Below, one piece after another: positions 1 through 8,613 of a stretch of DNA of 64,000 nt (within the stretch, counting starts at the first letter, position 1; each line of letters opens with the position of its first letter). Source of the DNA: Gloeotrichia echinulata CP02 (lineage in GTDB: Bacteria; Cyanobacteriota; Cyanobacteriia; Cyanobacteriales; Nostocaceae); contig CP051187.1 in assembly GCA_038087035.1 (NCBI GenBank), positions 5,275,001 to 5,339,000 on the forward strand, read 5' to 3'. A program made the translations under genes and the position numbers. Under the pieces are notes generated by a model. That model did no database searches. It saw nothing but the letters and a program-made list of their open reading frames with translations, and was not told where the DNA came from.

Positions 1-142
1 AAAATTGCTGTAAATACCTAACTATTGCAGAGGTCAACCTCTTCAGTTACCCCTTACATGACCACCAACGCTACAGTTGTGTACGTGCATTCCAATCTAG
101 TCCCTCAAGGTTTCTTCCCCTTGGGTCGTGACAGCAATCTTT

Positions 143-227
143 GATTCCAGGAACTTCTCCTGTTACCCTCTTTTTTGCACAAACGAATCATCTGGCTTTC
201 TGTTTGAGCGAGTCAGTTTCTGGAATC
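143..227 (+). promoter_or_regulatory. Inverted-repeat unit before precursor gene 1
   Basis: The arms GATTCCAGGAAC (143-154) and GTTTCTGGAATC (216-227) pair over 12 positions with one G-U pair, around a 61-base loop. The right arm ends 44 bases before the ATG of precursor 1. The same right arm recurs before precursors 2, 3, 4 and 5, and both arms recur at 1481-1540. The rest of 1-271 shows no gene. The role is unknown: leader-RNA structure, operator, terminator or duplication relic are all possible. Confidence 0.55.
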
Positions 228-271
228 TTTTTTGACAAAATCTGACAAAAACGTAAGTGAGGCTAACAATC

Positions 272-643
272 ATGTCAAATCCAATAATTGCATCCGACTT
301 GTTTACAGAGCTATCTAATGGGCAACAAGAGGTTGTCACCGGCGGTGCCGACTTTGAGTTAAGCGGCAGTAATTACGCTAATAGACTAGCTAATTTACAA
401 GGTTTCACCACTTCCGGTCCCAATGGTAGCGGCGCCAGCTCTATAGGTCAAACTTCAGCCGTCAATACTGCATCTCAAGATTTATTGGGATTGGGTGTGG
501 CACAACTTCCTACAGGAATCGGTGCATTGGGTGGCGCACCGGTTCTCACTGGTTTAGCAGGAAGCCCAACAACTGGTGGAAACTCCTTCACAAATCCTGC
601 GGCCAGCCCCTTAGGCGGCTTCGGTTTAGGTAGTAACCAATAA
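272..643 (+). CDS. Double-glycine leader peptide precursor 1 (CTB-type bacteriocin-like)
   Basis: This is a 123-residue secreted-peptide precursor. The leader (about residues 1-25) has an ELSNGQQEVVTGG end typical of substrates cut by C39 peptidases after GG. The core starts ADFELSGSNYANR, contains TTSGPNGS and NTASQDLLGLG, and ends in a Gly/Ala/Pro-rich tail. It has no cysteine, so disulfide or lanthionine maturation is unlikely. The ATG at 272 is chosen because the conserved block GTGAGGCTAACAATC stands directly before it; the in-frame GTG at 257 is part of that ribosome-binding block. It is the longest of three close paralogues (with 1090-1434 and 1665-1955). The family resembles peptides annotated as CTB family bacteriocins in cyanobacteria. 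Activity is inferred, not shown. Confidence 0.85.
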   Translation: MSNPIIASDLFTELSNGQQEVVTGGADFELSGSNYANRLANLQGFTTSGPNGSGASSIGQTSAVNTASQDLLGLGVAQLPTGIGALGGAPVLTGLAGSPTTGGNSFTNPAASPLGGFGLGSNQ

Positions 644-1089
644 CTGACCTCCTAGAGAGCATATTCGCCACCTGAAGTAACCTGGCCATTCAAGTCTTCA
701 AATAGAGAAGTTACAGCAGTTTTCACGTATTTGAACCACACTGTAAGGGCATAGCACTGCTGTGCCCCTACGCCAAATGTGGTCTATTTACCTAAAAGTG
801 TCAAAAGAGGCAGGGGAGCAGGGAGCAAGGGGGAAAACTGAGACGGAAGCTCAGACTCCGCCCCAGTAAGAGCGCCCTAGAAGGGCGGGGCTTCTCTTCC
901 CTACGGGACGCTCCGCGAACGAGACGCTCCGCGAACATATCCATGTTCCGCTCCGCTCCACGGCTCCAGGTCAGGGCTTGCTCCCCCTGCTAAGAGATCC
1001 CTGCCCCTCCGCTTCTTCGGTGATCGCTCTTAGTGCCATTCGTCTCTGGAATCCTTTATTTCAGAATTACGTAAGTGAGGCTAACAATC
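644..1089. other. Intergenic region with small repeats
   Basis: No gene is seen. The region holds a hairpin at 743-771 whose outer arms are GTAAGGGC and GCCCCTAC, two direct copies of GACGCTCCGCGAAC near 907-936, and the conserved arm CTCTGGAATCC at 1044-1054. That arm stands 35 bases before the next precursor ATG and has no matching left arm here. Confidence 0.6.
1044..1054 (+). promoter_or_regulatory. Conserved CTCTGGAATCC arm before precursor 2
   Basis: This is the right arm of the recurring intergenic unit without its left partner. It lies 35 bases before the ATG at 1090 and is followed by CTTTATT. Its spacing matches that before precursor 4, which argues for a role tied to the start of the gene rather than to the end of the gene before. 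The function is unknown. Confidence 0.45.
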
Positions 1090-1434
1090 ATGTCACATCA
1101 AATAACTGCATCGGAGTTATGTGTCGAATTATCTGCTCAACAACAAGAATTTCTCACTGGTGGTGCGGACTTTGAATTGAGCGGCACCAATTTCGCCAAC
1201 AGACTAGCTAATTTACAAGGGTTAACCACTTCCGGTCCCAATGGCAGCGGCGCCAGCTCTATAGGTACTACTTCGGCTGTCAATACCGCAGCCCAAGATT
1301 TGTTGGGATTGGGTGTGGCACAACTTCCTACAGGACTTGGTGCATTGGGTGCTGCTCCGGTTCTCACCGGTTTAGCAGTCCCCACAAGCACAGGAGTTGG
1401 GGGACTCACCTTACCAACAATCCCAGGCGCCTAA
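1090..1434 (+). CDS. Double-glycine leader peptide precursor 2
   Basis: This 114-residue precursor is a close paralogue of precursor 1. The leader ends QQQEFLTGG at residue 25. The core begins ADFELSGTNFANR and repeats TTSGPNGS and SAVNTAAQDLLGLG nearly unchanged, then diverges in a short Pro/Gly/Thr tail. One cysteine lies in the leader (SELCVEL) and none in the core. The ATG is preceded by TAAGTGAGGCTAACAATC, identical to precursor 1; the in-frame GTG at 1075 belongs to this block. It is probably exported and cleaved by the C39 ABC exporter at 6415-8583. The antibacterial role is a family inference. Confidence 0.85.
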   Translation: MSHQITASELCVELSAQQQEFLTGGADFELSGTNFANRLANLQGLTTSGPNGSGASSIGTTSAVNTAAQDLLGLGVAQLPTGLGALGAAPVLTGLAVPTSTGVGGLTLPTIPGA

Positions 1435-1480
1435 ACTGGTCAAACATTGTTTACGCTCCTAGAACACAGCAAGTAGGCAC

Positions 1481-1540
1481 GGATTCCAGAGTTGTCCTTT
1501 CCTGTGGTTGATTACATGTACAAGTCAATCTCTGGAATCC
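1481..1540 (+). promoter_or_regulatory. Inverted-repeat unit between precursors 2 and 3
   Basis: GGATTCCAGAG (1481-1491) and CTCTGGAATCC (1530-1540) form a perfect 11-base inverted repeat around a 38-base loop. It lies 46 bases after the stop of precursor 2 and 124 bases before the ATG of precursor 3. It is the cleanest copy of the recurring unit. There is no T-run directly after the second arm as in a standard terminator, only CTTTATAT. Confidence 0.6.
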
Positions 1541-1664
1541 TTTATATAGATGATACCAAGTTGAAAAATCATTGCCATCTGTCTTGCAAAGTTCTTGATG
1601 TCGGCTTGTGGCGCTTAGACTTTTCGCAAAATTTCAAATCTAAAATAGTATGAGGCAAATAATT

Positions 1665-1955
1665 ATGTCACATCAAATCACTGCATCCGAGTTGTTTGTC
1701 GAATTATGTGTTCAGCAACAGGAGAGTATAACTGGCGGTGCTGACTTTGAATTAAGTGGGAGCAATTACGCTAACAGAATTGTCAGTTTACAGGGGTTCA
1801 CCACTTCCGGTCCTAATGGTAGCACCGCCAACTCCGTAGGACAAACTTCAGCTGTTAATACTGCTTCTCAAGATTTGTTGGGATTGGGTGTAGCAACTCT
1901 ACCAACTGGACTTGGCGCTTTAGGTCCTGCACCCACTCTCACCGGCTTACTATAG
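1665..1955 (+). CDS. Double-glycine leader peptide precursor 3
   Basis: This 96-residue precursor is a paralogue of precursors 1 and 2. The leader ends with VQQQESITGG and the core starts ADFELSGSNYANR. TTSGPNGS and SAVNTASQDLLGLG are conserved, and the protein ends at PTLTGLL without the extra tail of precursors 1 and 2. A cysteine sits in the leader only (VELCVQ). An in-frame ATG exists at 1650, but alignment with its paralogues and the TGAGGCAAATAATT block favour 1665. The upstream distance from the conserved inverted repeat is longer than in the other copies. Confidence 0.83.
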   Translation: MSHQITASELFVELCVQQQESITGGADFELSGSNYANRIVSLQGFTTSGPNGSTANSVGQTSAVNTASQDLLGLGVATLPTGLGALGPAPTLTGLL

Positions 1956-2009
1956 GGCGACGGCGAACGATTCAGCATCAGGGACTTCCAGTTAAATCAG
2001 TAGTCAACG

Positions 2010-2070
2010 AACAGTTATCAGTTATCAAAACTTTTAACTGATAACTGATAACTGATAACTGATAACTGTT
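2010..2070. repeat. TAACTGA tandem repeat with foldback
   Basis: Heptanucleotide copies of TAACTGA follow an inverted copy (CAGTTATCAGTT then AACTGATAACTG), so the array can fold into a hairpin. This is the short tandem repeat type common in heterocystous cyanobacteria. Confidence 0.8.
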
Positions 2071-2143
2071 GAGGCACCCTACAGACTCAAATATTGGGTA
2101 ATTTATTTTTTGCTAGTCCCTAATAGTGCATCCGCGAGTCAGC

Positions 2144-2154
2144 CTCTGGAATCC
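2144..2154 (+). promoter_or_regulatory. Conserved CTCTGGAATCC arm before precursor 4
   Basis: This is another solitary right arm of the recurring unit, again 35 bases before a precursor ATG (2190) and flanked by GAGTCAGC on the left as at 210-216. No matching left arm is seen in the preceding 150 bases. Confidence 0.45.
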
Positions 2155-2189
2155 TTTGTTTAAGAACTACGTCACTGAGGCAAACAATC

Positions 2190-2522
2190 ATGTCAGATCA
2201 AATCATCTCATCGGAGTGGCTTGTCGAGTTATCTGATGGACAACTGGAAATGCTAGCTGGTGGCGACTCTACCCAGAGCAGCAATAATTTTGCTCAAAGG
2301 GTTGCTAATACAAATGGTACTACTACTACTGGTCCACAAGGCAATGTCACGGAAACTAATAACCAGATTTCAGAAATTGTTTCCGGTGGACACAATTTAT
2401 TGTCAACGGATGCTACAGGAATGTCTCCGTTTGGTAGTCCGTTTAATAGTTTTAACAATATACCAAGCGTCAACAACGTAGGCGCAATGAGCATCCAACC
2501 AAACAACAGTAGTCCCTTCTGA
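2190..2522 (+). CDS. Double-glycine leader peptide precursor 4, diverged core
   Basis: This 110-residue precursor has a leader ending DGQLEMLAGG. The core is Asn/Ser/Thr/Gly-rich with a weakened motif TTTTGPQGN in place of TTSGPNGS, and a tail rich in PFGSPFNSFNN-like segments. There is no cysteine. The ATG follows CACTGAGGCAAACAATC, the same ribosome-binding block as its neighbours. Leader conservation with core divergence is the usual pattern where one exporter handles several products. No similarity to a known toxin fold can be claimed. Confidence 0.78.
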   Translation: MSDQIISSEWLVELSDGQLEMLAGGDSTQSSNNFAQRVANTNGTTTTGPQGNVTETNNQISEIVSGGHNLLSTDATGMSPFGSPFNSFNNIPSVNNVGAMSIQPNNSSPF

Positions 2523-2555
2523 ACCTGAACCAGCCTCCTGGGAAGAAGCAAGCGC

Positions 2556-2612
2556 GGATTCTAGATTTTTCCTGTTATCGCACCTGATCATCTGGTTGAA
2601 TGCTTCTGGAAA
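2556..2612 (+). promoter_or_regulatory. Degenerate inverted-repeat unit after precursor 4
   Basis: GGATTCTAGA at 2556 and TTCTGGA near 2604 are eroded arms of the same unit, and the spacer keeps TCCTGTTA and ATCATCTGG as in the copy at 143-227. It lies just downstream of a precursor stop, like the copy at 1481. Confidence 0.4.
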
Positions 2613-2689
2613 AAATACATCTATAGCAACCGCCAAAGTGCTTAGGACATTAACTGATGATAAAACCTAGACACAATCAGACTTGTAAC

Positions 2690-2749
2690 CCAGCGATGCA
2701 CTGAGCGGTCGTTGTGTCCCCAGCGATGCACTGAGCGGTCGTTGTGTCC
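2690..2749. repeat. Two direct copies of a 30-base unit
   Basis: A 30-base unit that begins CCAGCGATGCACTGAGCGG is present twice in a row. Related fragments (AGTGCATCGCTGGGGA) occur near 30525-30590 on the other strand sense, so it is a dispersed repeat. Confidence 0.75.
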
Positions 2750-2816
2750 CCAGTCCCCTGCTATACAACTCAGTTTCTGGAATTTTTGGTTTTAAAATTT
2801 AGTGAGGCTAAGAATC

Positions 2817-3134
2817 ATGTCATACGATAACATCACGCTGGAGTTGTTTGTCGATTTATCTGATGAGCAACAAGAACTGCTTTGTGGTGGTGTCGGCCCA
2901 TCGCAGGGGTTTAAATTTGGCGATCCCATACCATCAATAGCTGCTCTAGGAAACGCACCATTAATCACTGGGTCAGAAAACTTTGGGAGGACTGCAAATT
3001 TAAATGGAAGAACAACTTCAGGTCCAAATGGCAGCCTTGGTAACTCTATTGCCGACCGTTCAGGCAGAACCACCGCTGCACAAAATGTGATGATCCTGCC
3101 ACCAGATTTCGAGTTCAGCCAAACAGGAAGATAA
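2817..3134 (+). CDS. Double-glycine leader peptide precursor 5
   Basis: This 105-residue precursor has a leader ending DEQQELLCGG, with an unusual cysteine just before the GG. The core inserts a segment about 30 residues long (GPSQGFKFGDPIPS...) before the conserved ANLNGRTTSGPNGSLGNS block and ends ILPPDFEFSQTGR. The ATG is set by TAGTGAGGCTAAGAATC; the GTG at 2802 is part of that block. Upstream, TTTCTGGAATTTTTG (from 2774) is a variant of the conserved arm. Precursor 6 shares the MILPP ending, so 5 and 6 form a subpair. Confidence 0.8.
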   Translation: MSYDNITLELFVDLSDEQQELLCGGVGPSQGFKFGDPIPSIAALGNAPLITGSENFGRTANLNGRTTSGPNGSLGNSIADRSGRTTAAQNVMILPPDFEFSQTGR

Positions 3135-3216
3135 AACAATTTTTTGATCTTCCTAGTTCTTCGTTCCTATTCCCAGCCACTAGCCAAAATAACTAGGTTA
3201 AGTGAGGCTAACAATC

Positions 3217-3516
3217 ATGTCAAATCACATAATTATATCAGACTGGTTTGTCGAATTATCAGAACAGCAACAACAGATGCTATCTGGCGGACAGAATCTT
3301 GTATTACCCGGTGGTTCGCCAATAGGTCCCCTCGGTAGAGCTAGAACAGACGGGTCAGAAACTGAATTTTCCGATAAAACTGTACAGGGGGTAACTACTT
3401 CCGGTCCTCTGGGTAGCATCGGTAACTCCCTAGGACAAGCTTCAGGCGCTGTTACTGGTGCAACAGATTCCATGATCTTGCCACCCTTTATCGGCAGTAG
3501 CGAAACATTCAATTGA
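3217..3516 (+). CDS. Double-glycine leader peptide precursor 6
   Basis: This 99-residue precursor has a leader ending SEQQQQMLSGG. The core has a Gly/Pro/Arg-rich N-terminal stretch, then GVTTSGPLGSIGNSLGQ and an end containing MILPPFIG, like precursor 5. There is no cysteine. The start follows TTAAGTGAGGCTAACAATC, so ATG 3217 is preferred over the upstream in-frame GTG. The gap from precursor 5 is only 82 bases, so the two are probably cotranscribed. Confidence 0.8.
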   Translation: MSNHIIISDWFVELSEQQQQMLSGGQNLVLPGGSPIGPLGRARTDGSETEFSDKTVQGVTTSGPLGSIGNSLGQASGAVTGATDSMILPPFIGSSETFN

Positions 3517-3607
3517 ATTATTCTCACAGCCGATCCAAAAACAATCAGCTACCAGAGCAAAGCCCTTCCCCTGCTCGCAAGCAGTAGGTTACGTGAGGCG
3601 AACAATT

Positions 3608-3883
3608 ATGTCAGATCCAATCATTGCATCCAAGTTGTTTGTCAAGTTATCTGAGGAGCAACAGGAGCTTCTAGGTGGTGGCGCTGACTATGAACTAAAT
3701 AACACTAATTTTGCCGAAAGAGTGAAAGCTTCTATTGAGTCTAGGGCGAATGGACCTCTAGGCGATGCTGCTTTCTCCCTTGACTTGGATAAGTCTATTA
3801 ATACCGCAGCACAAGATTTCTTGGGCTTCGGTGGAGTTATTCCTGAGAACATCACAGCTTTACCTCCTCCACCCATCCTTTAA
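3608..3883 (+). CDS. Double-glycine leader peptide precursor 7
   Basis: This 91-residue precursor has a leader ending SEEQQELLGGG (three glycines). The core begins ADYELNNTNFAER, like precursors 1-3, but the central motif has decayed to RANGPLGD; INTAAQDFLGFG is kept and the end is a proline run. It looks like a diverged member of the precursor 1-3 lineage. The ATG is preceded by ACGTGAGGCGAACAATT. It is the last precursor before the export genes. Confidence 0.8.
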   Translation: MSDPIIASKLFVKLSEEQQELLGGGADYELNNTNFAERVKASIESRANGPLGDAAFSLDLDKSINTAAQDFLGFGGVIPENITALPPPPIL

Positions 3884-4714
3884 CGTGTCGCGGAAAATTT
3901 AGCTGCTACAGCTTCAATGCATCTCTGGTTCTCAAATAGACATCTGGGGAAATGAGGTAAGGGCGCAAGGCCTTGCGCCCCTAACAAGACTTTCGGGCAA
4001 AGCTAGGACTAGAATTGTTTGTGGGAATTAAAAAAGGGGGAGAGGATACTGTTATTACTCGCTCAACGTAAGTGAGGACTTTGAGGGAGTTTGAACGATC
4101 TCCTCTGTTGTCTCTAAGTGTTATCCACACTCAAGATTTGAAAAAGGCTTTTCCTGCATTCACCGCATACCTTTTTCTGCCCCCACGATTCATTATAACC
4201 TATTATAAACCATAAGTATTGCTAATTTTAGCAGTCAATGTTACCGTATCATTCCTTAACCTATTACACGCTTATTGCTGTAGGGTGTTTACCAAAATTC
4301 ATTACCTTGTCTTTTGTTTTCATCGTAAACGTGTGAGCCGTATAAGCCTTGAGGGTAAAGTTTTTGTCAAGAGTTGCTATCTCCTTTGACATTGTTTGTA
4401 GCTTTAACTGGCGAATATTTATGTCTCTAGGCGTATTACCCAAGGCAGTTATTTTTCCAAAGCAGGCAGTTTGCAATCTAGTTATGTGGACTTGCCGGTT
4501 TGTGCAATCAATTTTGCTCCTGTCCTTTGGGAATCAACAGGGGTGATATTATACCAATTCTCTCAACTATAGTTACAAATTCTTCTTGCTTATTTACTTC
4601 TGCTCCCTGACCCAGACTTTTTTACTGCCAATTTGTAATGACTTGAAAGAGGAATAGTATAAGAACACCCTAATTTTTGTTCATCGTTTAATTGAAAACA
4701 AAAGGTGCAAGACT
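3884..4714. other. Noncoding gap before the export genes
   Basis: No convincing gene is seen in these 831 bases. A perfect 20-base palindrome made of GGGCGCAAGG and CCTTGCGCCC lies at 3961-3980. At 4066-4076 the string ACGTAAGTGAGG repeats the precursor ribosome-binding block without a following ATG, possibly a relic of a lost precursor. The hlyD-like promoter must lie here if the export genes are not read from the precursors. Confidence 0.5.
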
Positions 4715-6229
4715 GTGAACTTATTACGCCAAAAGGAAAATTATGTTTGGAATAAATTTAGTGAACCCAATCTAGAGCAGCTCCCTTTACTTGAAACTAA
4801 CGAGTTTCTCCCCCGGATCAATAAATGGACTACCATCGGTGGCGCAGTTCTAGTGATTTCCTTTATCGCTGGGGTGAGTCTCTCATCTGTTCTCAATTAC
4901 AACGTCACAGTCAAAGTGCCGGCGAATATCCGACCTGTGGGAGAATTGCGTGTAGTTCAGTCTGAGGTTACGGGCACTATTCAAAAGATTACAGCCCAAG
5001 AAAATCAGGTTGTGGCTCAGGGGGATGCGATCGCTTACGTTGATGATTCCCGCCTTCAGAACCAAAAAAGCCAACTACAAAACAGTATTCAGCACAGTCA
5101 ATTACAATTAAGTCAAATCGATGCTCAGAATGGTCACATCAATGCTCAAATCGCTGCTGAAACCCGTTTAATTAGCCGTAATTTAATCTCGGCTCAGGCT
5201 GACCTAGCTGGGACTCAACGTAACTATCAAGATCAGCAAATTAAAGCTACAGCTGAAATGATACAAGCACAAGCAACTTTTAAGTTAGCTAGAAACCAGC
5301 TAGACCGATTACAGCGGGAAAAAGTATTAACAGCAACTGTTAAAGAAGCAGAAGCGGCGTTGAATTTAGCTAAAGTGCAAAGAGAACGATTGGAGCCAAT
5401 AGTCATGTCAGGCGCTGTTCCTCGCAGTCTATTTGAGGAAAAACAACAAGCAGTTACCTCTGCTGAAGCAAAGCTAGAAGAAGCTAAAGCTAGGGCTAAA
5501 GATCTAATGGAAGAAAAACAACAAGCCATGAAGGTCGCCCAGATAAACCTAGAAAAAGCAAAAACTGCTGTTAATCCTAGTAATGCTACTGTCACTGTGG
5601 CTAGGGAACGAATTAACCAAGAACAGTCGAAGGGAGAGGCTACATTAGCGGCTTTGAAAAAAGAACAAGAAACTCTCATCCAGCAGCGTCTTGAACTGGA
5701 AAAGCAAGTTATTAGCAATCGCAAAGAACTCAAACAGCTAGAAACTGACCTGAATAAGAGCGTGATTCGCTCGCCCATCGCCGGTACACTGTTGCAATTG
5801 AATCTTCGTAACCAAGGACAGGTAGTACAACCCAGTGAAGCGATCGCTCAGATTGCTCCCCTTGACGCTCCTTTGTTGATTAAGGCTCAAGTCCAGGCTC
5901 AAGATATTGACAAGGTAAAACCAGGTCAAAAAGTTCAGATGCAGGTTTCTGCTTGTCCCTATCCAGACTACGGTACTCTCAAAGGAACAGTGAAAACTGT
6001 CGCCCCAGATGCTCTACCAGTTGTACAAAATAGCGTATCTTCCGCCCCTCGTCTTCCCCAGCTTACCGCTTATGAAGTCACCATTAAGCCGCAAACTCTA
6101 TATGTCGGTAGAGGCGATCGCCAGTGTCATCTCCAACCTGGAATGGAAGGTAGAACTGATATTATTTCCCGCGAAGAAACTGTACTTCAGTTCGTTCTCA
6201 GAAAAGCCAGAATAATCACAAATTTGTAA
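4715..6229 (+). CDS. HlyD-family periplasmic adaptor subunit
   Basis: This 504-residue membrane-fusion protein should link the inner-membrane ABC exporter to the outer membrane. One membrane segment is seen at about residues 40-60, followed by a lipoyl-like half (PANIRPVGELRVVQSEVTG), a long coiled coil rich in Gln/Glu/Ala/Lys (about 110-370), the returning half (VIRSPIAGTLLQLN) and a beta-barrel C-terminus. Length and order fit the HlyD family. The start is GTG at 4715, after AAAGGTG. It is followed after 185 bases by the C39 ABC exporter, its likely partner, and is flanked by the leader-peptide genes that are its likely cargo. Confidence 0.9.
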   Translation: MNLLRQKENYVWNKFSEPNLEQLPLLETNEFLPRINKWTTIGGAVLVISFIAGVSLSSVLNYNVTVKVPANIRPVGELRVVQSEVTGTIQKITAQENQVVAQGDAIAYVDDSRLQNQKSQLQNSIQHSQLQLSQIDAQNGHINAQIAAETRLISRNLISAQADLAGTQRNYQDQQIKATAEMIQAQATFKLARNQLDRLQREKVLTATVKEAEAALNLAKVQRERLEPIVMSGAVPRSLFEEKQQAVTSAEAKLEEAKARAKDLMEEKQQAMKVAQINLEKAKTAVNPSNATVTVARERINQEQSKGEATLAALKKEQETLIQQRLELEKQVISNRKELKQLETDLNKSVIRSPIAGTLLQLNLRNQGQVVQPSEAIAQIAPLDAPLLIKAQVQAQDIDKVKPGQKVQMQVSACPYPDYGTLKGTVKTVAPDALPVVQNSVSSAPRLPQLTAYEVTIKPQTLYVGRGDRQCHLQPGMEGRTDIISREETVLQFVLRKARIITNL

Positions 6230-6414
6230 GCCAAAAATTCTGTTTTTATTTCACATCGAAATTGCCTGTTTTTTTCGTCAATGCTGTCATTTTTAATTTG
6301 TACTTTGTCCTTTACAAATGACAGATGAAAAACGACCAATAATAAATAAATCAGGATAGAAACTATTGCTGCGCTTAACTGATATTGTGTACCAATTTCA
6401 TAGGTCTAGTGACG

Positions 6415-8583
6415 ATGTTGCAATTCTTCAAACCCAATCAGAAATACCAATCTGTTTTACAATTAAGTGAAGAAGACTGTGGAGCCGCTTGTCTAGTTTC
6501 AATTTGTAAGTATTACAAACGCTTCTTAAGCATCAATAAAAGCCGAGAAGCAGTAGGAACTGGACAGTTAGGAACAACCTTATTAGGTTTAAAACGTGGG
6601 TCTGAGATTTTGGGTTTTAATGCTAGAGCAGTGAAAGCTTCACCGGCGATTATCGACAGAATCAAAGAAATCCGCCTACCAGCAATTATTCATTGGCATG
6701 GCTACCACTGGGTGGTTTTATATGATAAAAAGGGTAGTAAGTATGTAATTGCAGATCCATCAGTTGGCATCCGTTATGTCACCCGCCAAGAGATAACAAC
6801 AGCTTGGAATGGGGTCATGCTTTTACTAGAGCCAGATCCAGACCGCTTTTTTGAGCAGACCCAAGAAAAATCTAAAGGTGGTTTCGGGCGCTTTTTGCAC
6901 CGGATCTTACCATTTCGTGGATTACTGGCTCAGGTATTAATGATCAACATTGTCCTGGGTCTACTGGCTCTTGGTACTCCCGTTTTAATCCAACTGCTCA
7001 CAGATGATGTATTGGTTCGCGGAGATACCCAATTACTCACCGTTGTAGTGTCAGCTGTTGTAGTCATGACCTTATTTAGTAGTAGTCTGCAAGTAGTGCA
7101 AGCGACTATGATTGCTCACTTTGGTCAACGGTTACAATTAGGGTTAGTCTTGGAATTTGGGCGGATAATTCTCCAATTACCTTTAGCTTACTACGAAGCC
7201 CGTCGCAGTGGCGAAATTACCAGCCGACTGGGAGATATTAATGAAATCAACCAATTAGTATCCCAGGTAGTAGTTCTTTTACCTAGCCAGATTTTTATTG
7301 CAGCCATTTCTTTTTGCTTAATGCTGTTGTACAGTTGGCAATTAACACTAGCAGTCATTCTGATCGCTGCATTAATGACTCTATCTAGCTTACCTTTCTT
7401 ACCCATTCTCCAACAAAAAACCCGCAATCTCTTAGTTTTGGGAGCAGAAAATCAAGGCGTTTTGGTAGAAACATTTAAGGGAGCGCAGGTAATCAAAACC
7501 ACAAATGCTGCTCCCCAATTTTGGGATGAATTCCAAAGTCGCTTTGGTCGTCTTGCAAATTTAACTTTCAGCACCATCCAAATCGGAATTATTAACGGTA
7601 CTGTTGCTAGACTTCTTGGCACTATTGGTGGTGTAATTTTACTTGGGATTGGGAGTATGTTGGTGATGCAGGGTCAATTAAGTATCGGTCAAATGCTGGC
7701 TTTTAACGCCCTACAGGTCAATGTTTTAACTTTAATTAGTTCGCTAGTTAGCTTAGTAGATCAATATTTTCGCTCGCAAACAGCAATTTCTCGCCTTTTA
7801 GAAGTTATCGATGCGACGCCGGAAGTGGTCGAAACTAGTCCAAAGCCTGTAGGAAAAATCTCTGGTGATGCAGATATTCGTTGTTCTCATCTCACATTTC
7901 ACCACCCTGGAAGAGTTGATTTATTAGAAGATTTTTCCATCAAGATTCCTGGGGGAAAAGTAACTGCTTTAATTGGTCAATCAGGTTGTGGTAAAAGTAC
8001 TTTAGCAAAAATATTATCAGGTTTATATCAACCCAGTTCTGGGAATATCAGGATTGGCTTTTTTAACATCCATGACCTTTCTCTTGATTGCTTACGACAA
8101 CAAGTAGTTTATGTCCCCCAAGAACCACATTTTTGGAGTCGCTCAATTTTGGACAACTTCCGCCTAGGAACGCCTTATATTTCCTTTGAAGATATTGTTA
8201 AAGCTTGTCATATTGCTGATGCAGATAGCTTTATTAGTCAACTCCCAAATAAGTATCAAACTGTGTTAGGAGAATTTGGTGCTAATCTCTCTGGTGGACA
8301 AAGACAAAGATTAGCGATCGCCAGAGGTATCCTCACCGATCCACCTATACTCATTTTAGATGAAGCAACTGCTGGACTCGATCCAGTTAGCGAATCTCAC
8401 GTACTAGATCGGCTGTTGGAATATCGTAAAGGTAAAACTACAATTCTCATTACTCATCGTCCTAGTGTCATCCATCGAGCTGATTGGATCGTGCTACTAG
8501 ATAAGGGTAAACTACAACTACAAGGGACATTAGAAAGTTTTCTTTCTCAGCCAGGTGAGCATCTGCAGTTTTTATCAATCTGA
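6415..8583 (+). CDS. Peptidase-domain ABC exporter (C39 peptidase, membrane domain, ATPase)
   Basis: This 722-residue bacteriocin-type exporter cleaves double-glycine leaders and pumps the core peptide. The N-terminal C39 peptidase shows SEEDCGAAC with Cys22, YHWV with His98 and ADPSVG with Asp114, a complete triad. Next are a six-helix membrane domain (about 160-450) and an ATPase with GQSGCGKST at about 521, LSGGQ at about 625, ILILDEA at about 645 and the H-loop ITHRP. An upstream in-frame TTG (6385) exists, but ATG 6415 places the peptidase at the usual distance and follows AGGT. The HlyD-like gene is directly upstream and a precursor begins 31 bases downstream, so the operon continues into precursor 8. 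Confidence 0.93.
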   Translation: MLQFFKPNQKYQSVLQLSEEDCGAACLVSICKYYKRFLSINKSREAVGTGQLGTTLLGLKRGSEILGFNARAVKASPAIIDRIKEIRLPAIIHWHGYHWVVLYDKKGSKYVIADPSVGIRYVTRQEITTAWNGVMLLLEPDPDRFFEQTQEKSKGGFGRFLHRILPFRGLLAQVLMINIVLGLLALGTPVLIQLLTDDVLVRGDTQLLTVVVSAVVVMTLFSSSLQVVQATMIAHFGQRLQLGLVLEFGRIILQLPLAYYEARRSGEITSRLGDINEINQLVSQVVVLLPSQIFIAAISFCLMLLYSWQLTLAVILIAALMTLSSLPFLPILQQKTRNLLVLGAENQGVLVETFKGAQVIKTTNAAPQFWDEFQSRFGRLANLTFSTIQIGIINGTVARLLGTIGGVILLGIGSMLVMQGQLSIGQMLAFNALQVNVLTLISSLVSLVDQYFRSQTAISRLLEVIDATPEVVETSPKPVGKISGDADIRCSHLTFHHPGRVDLLEDFSIKIPGGKVTALIGQSGCGKSTLAKILSGLYQPSSGNIRIGFFNIHDLSLDCLRQQVVYVPQEPHFWSRSILDNFRLGTPYISFEDIVKACHIADADSFISQLPNKYQTVLGEFGANLSGGQRQRLAIARGILTDPPILILDEATAGLDPVSESHVLDRLLEYRKGKTTILITHRPSVIHRADWIVLLDKGKLQLQGTLESFLSQPGEHLQFLSI

Positions 8584-8613
8584 AGATTTTTATCAGTGTG
8601 AAACAGTAATCAT

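Noticed and set aside
978..1175. 65-codon frame over the start of precursor 2
   Set aside because: Runs through GC-rich repeats and then an alternative frame of the precursor.
272..3883. Nif11-type or nitrile-hydratase-type leader peptides of lanthipeptide clusters
   Set aside because: Leaders are short with QQE..GG ends and lack the long conserved leaders; there is no LanM, YcaO or radical SAM enzyme nearby, and cores have no cysteine.
4264..4546. Overlapping 65- to 70-codon frames on both strands before the HlyD-like gene
   Set aside because: No ribosome-binding site, no plausible protein features, and both strands open over the same AT-rich part.
5233..5778. 181-codon open frame antisense to the HlyD-like gene
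   Set aside because: Composition is the complement of the coiled coil of the + strand protein; no ribosome-binding site.
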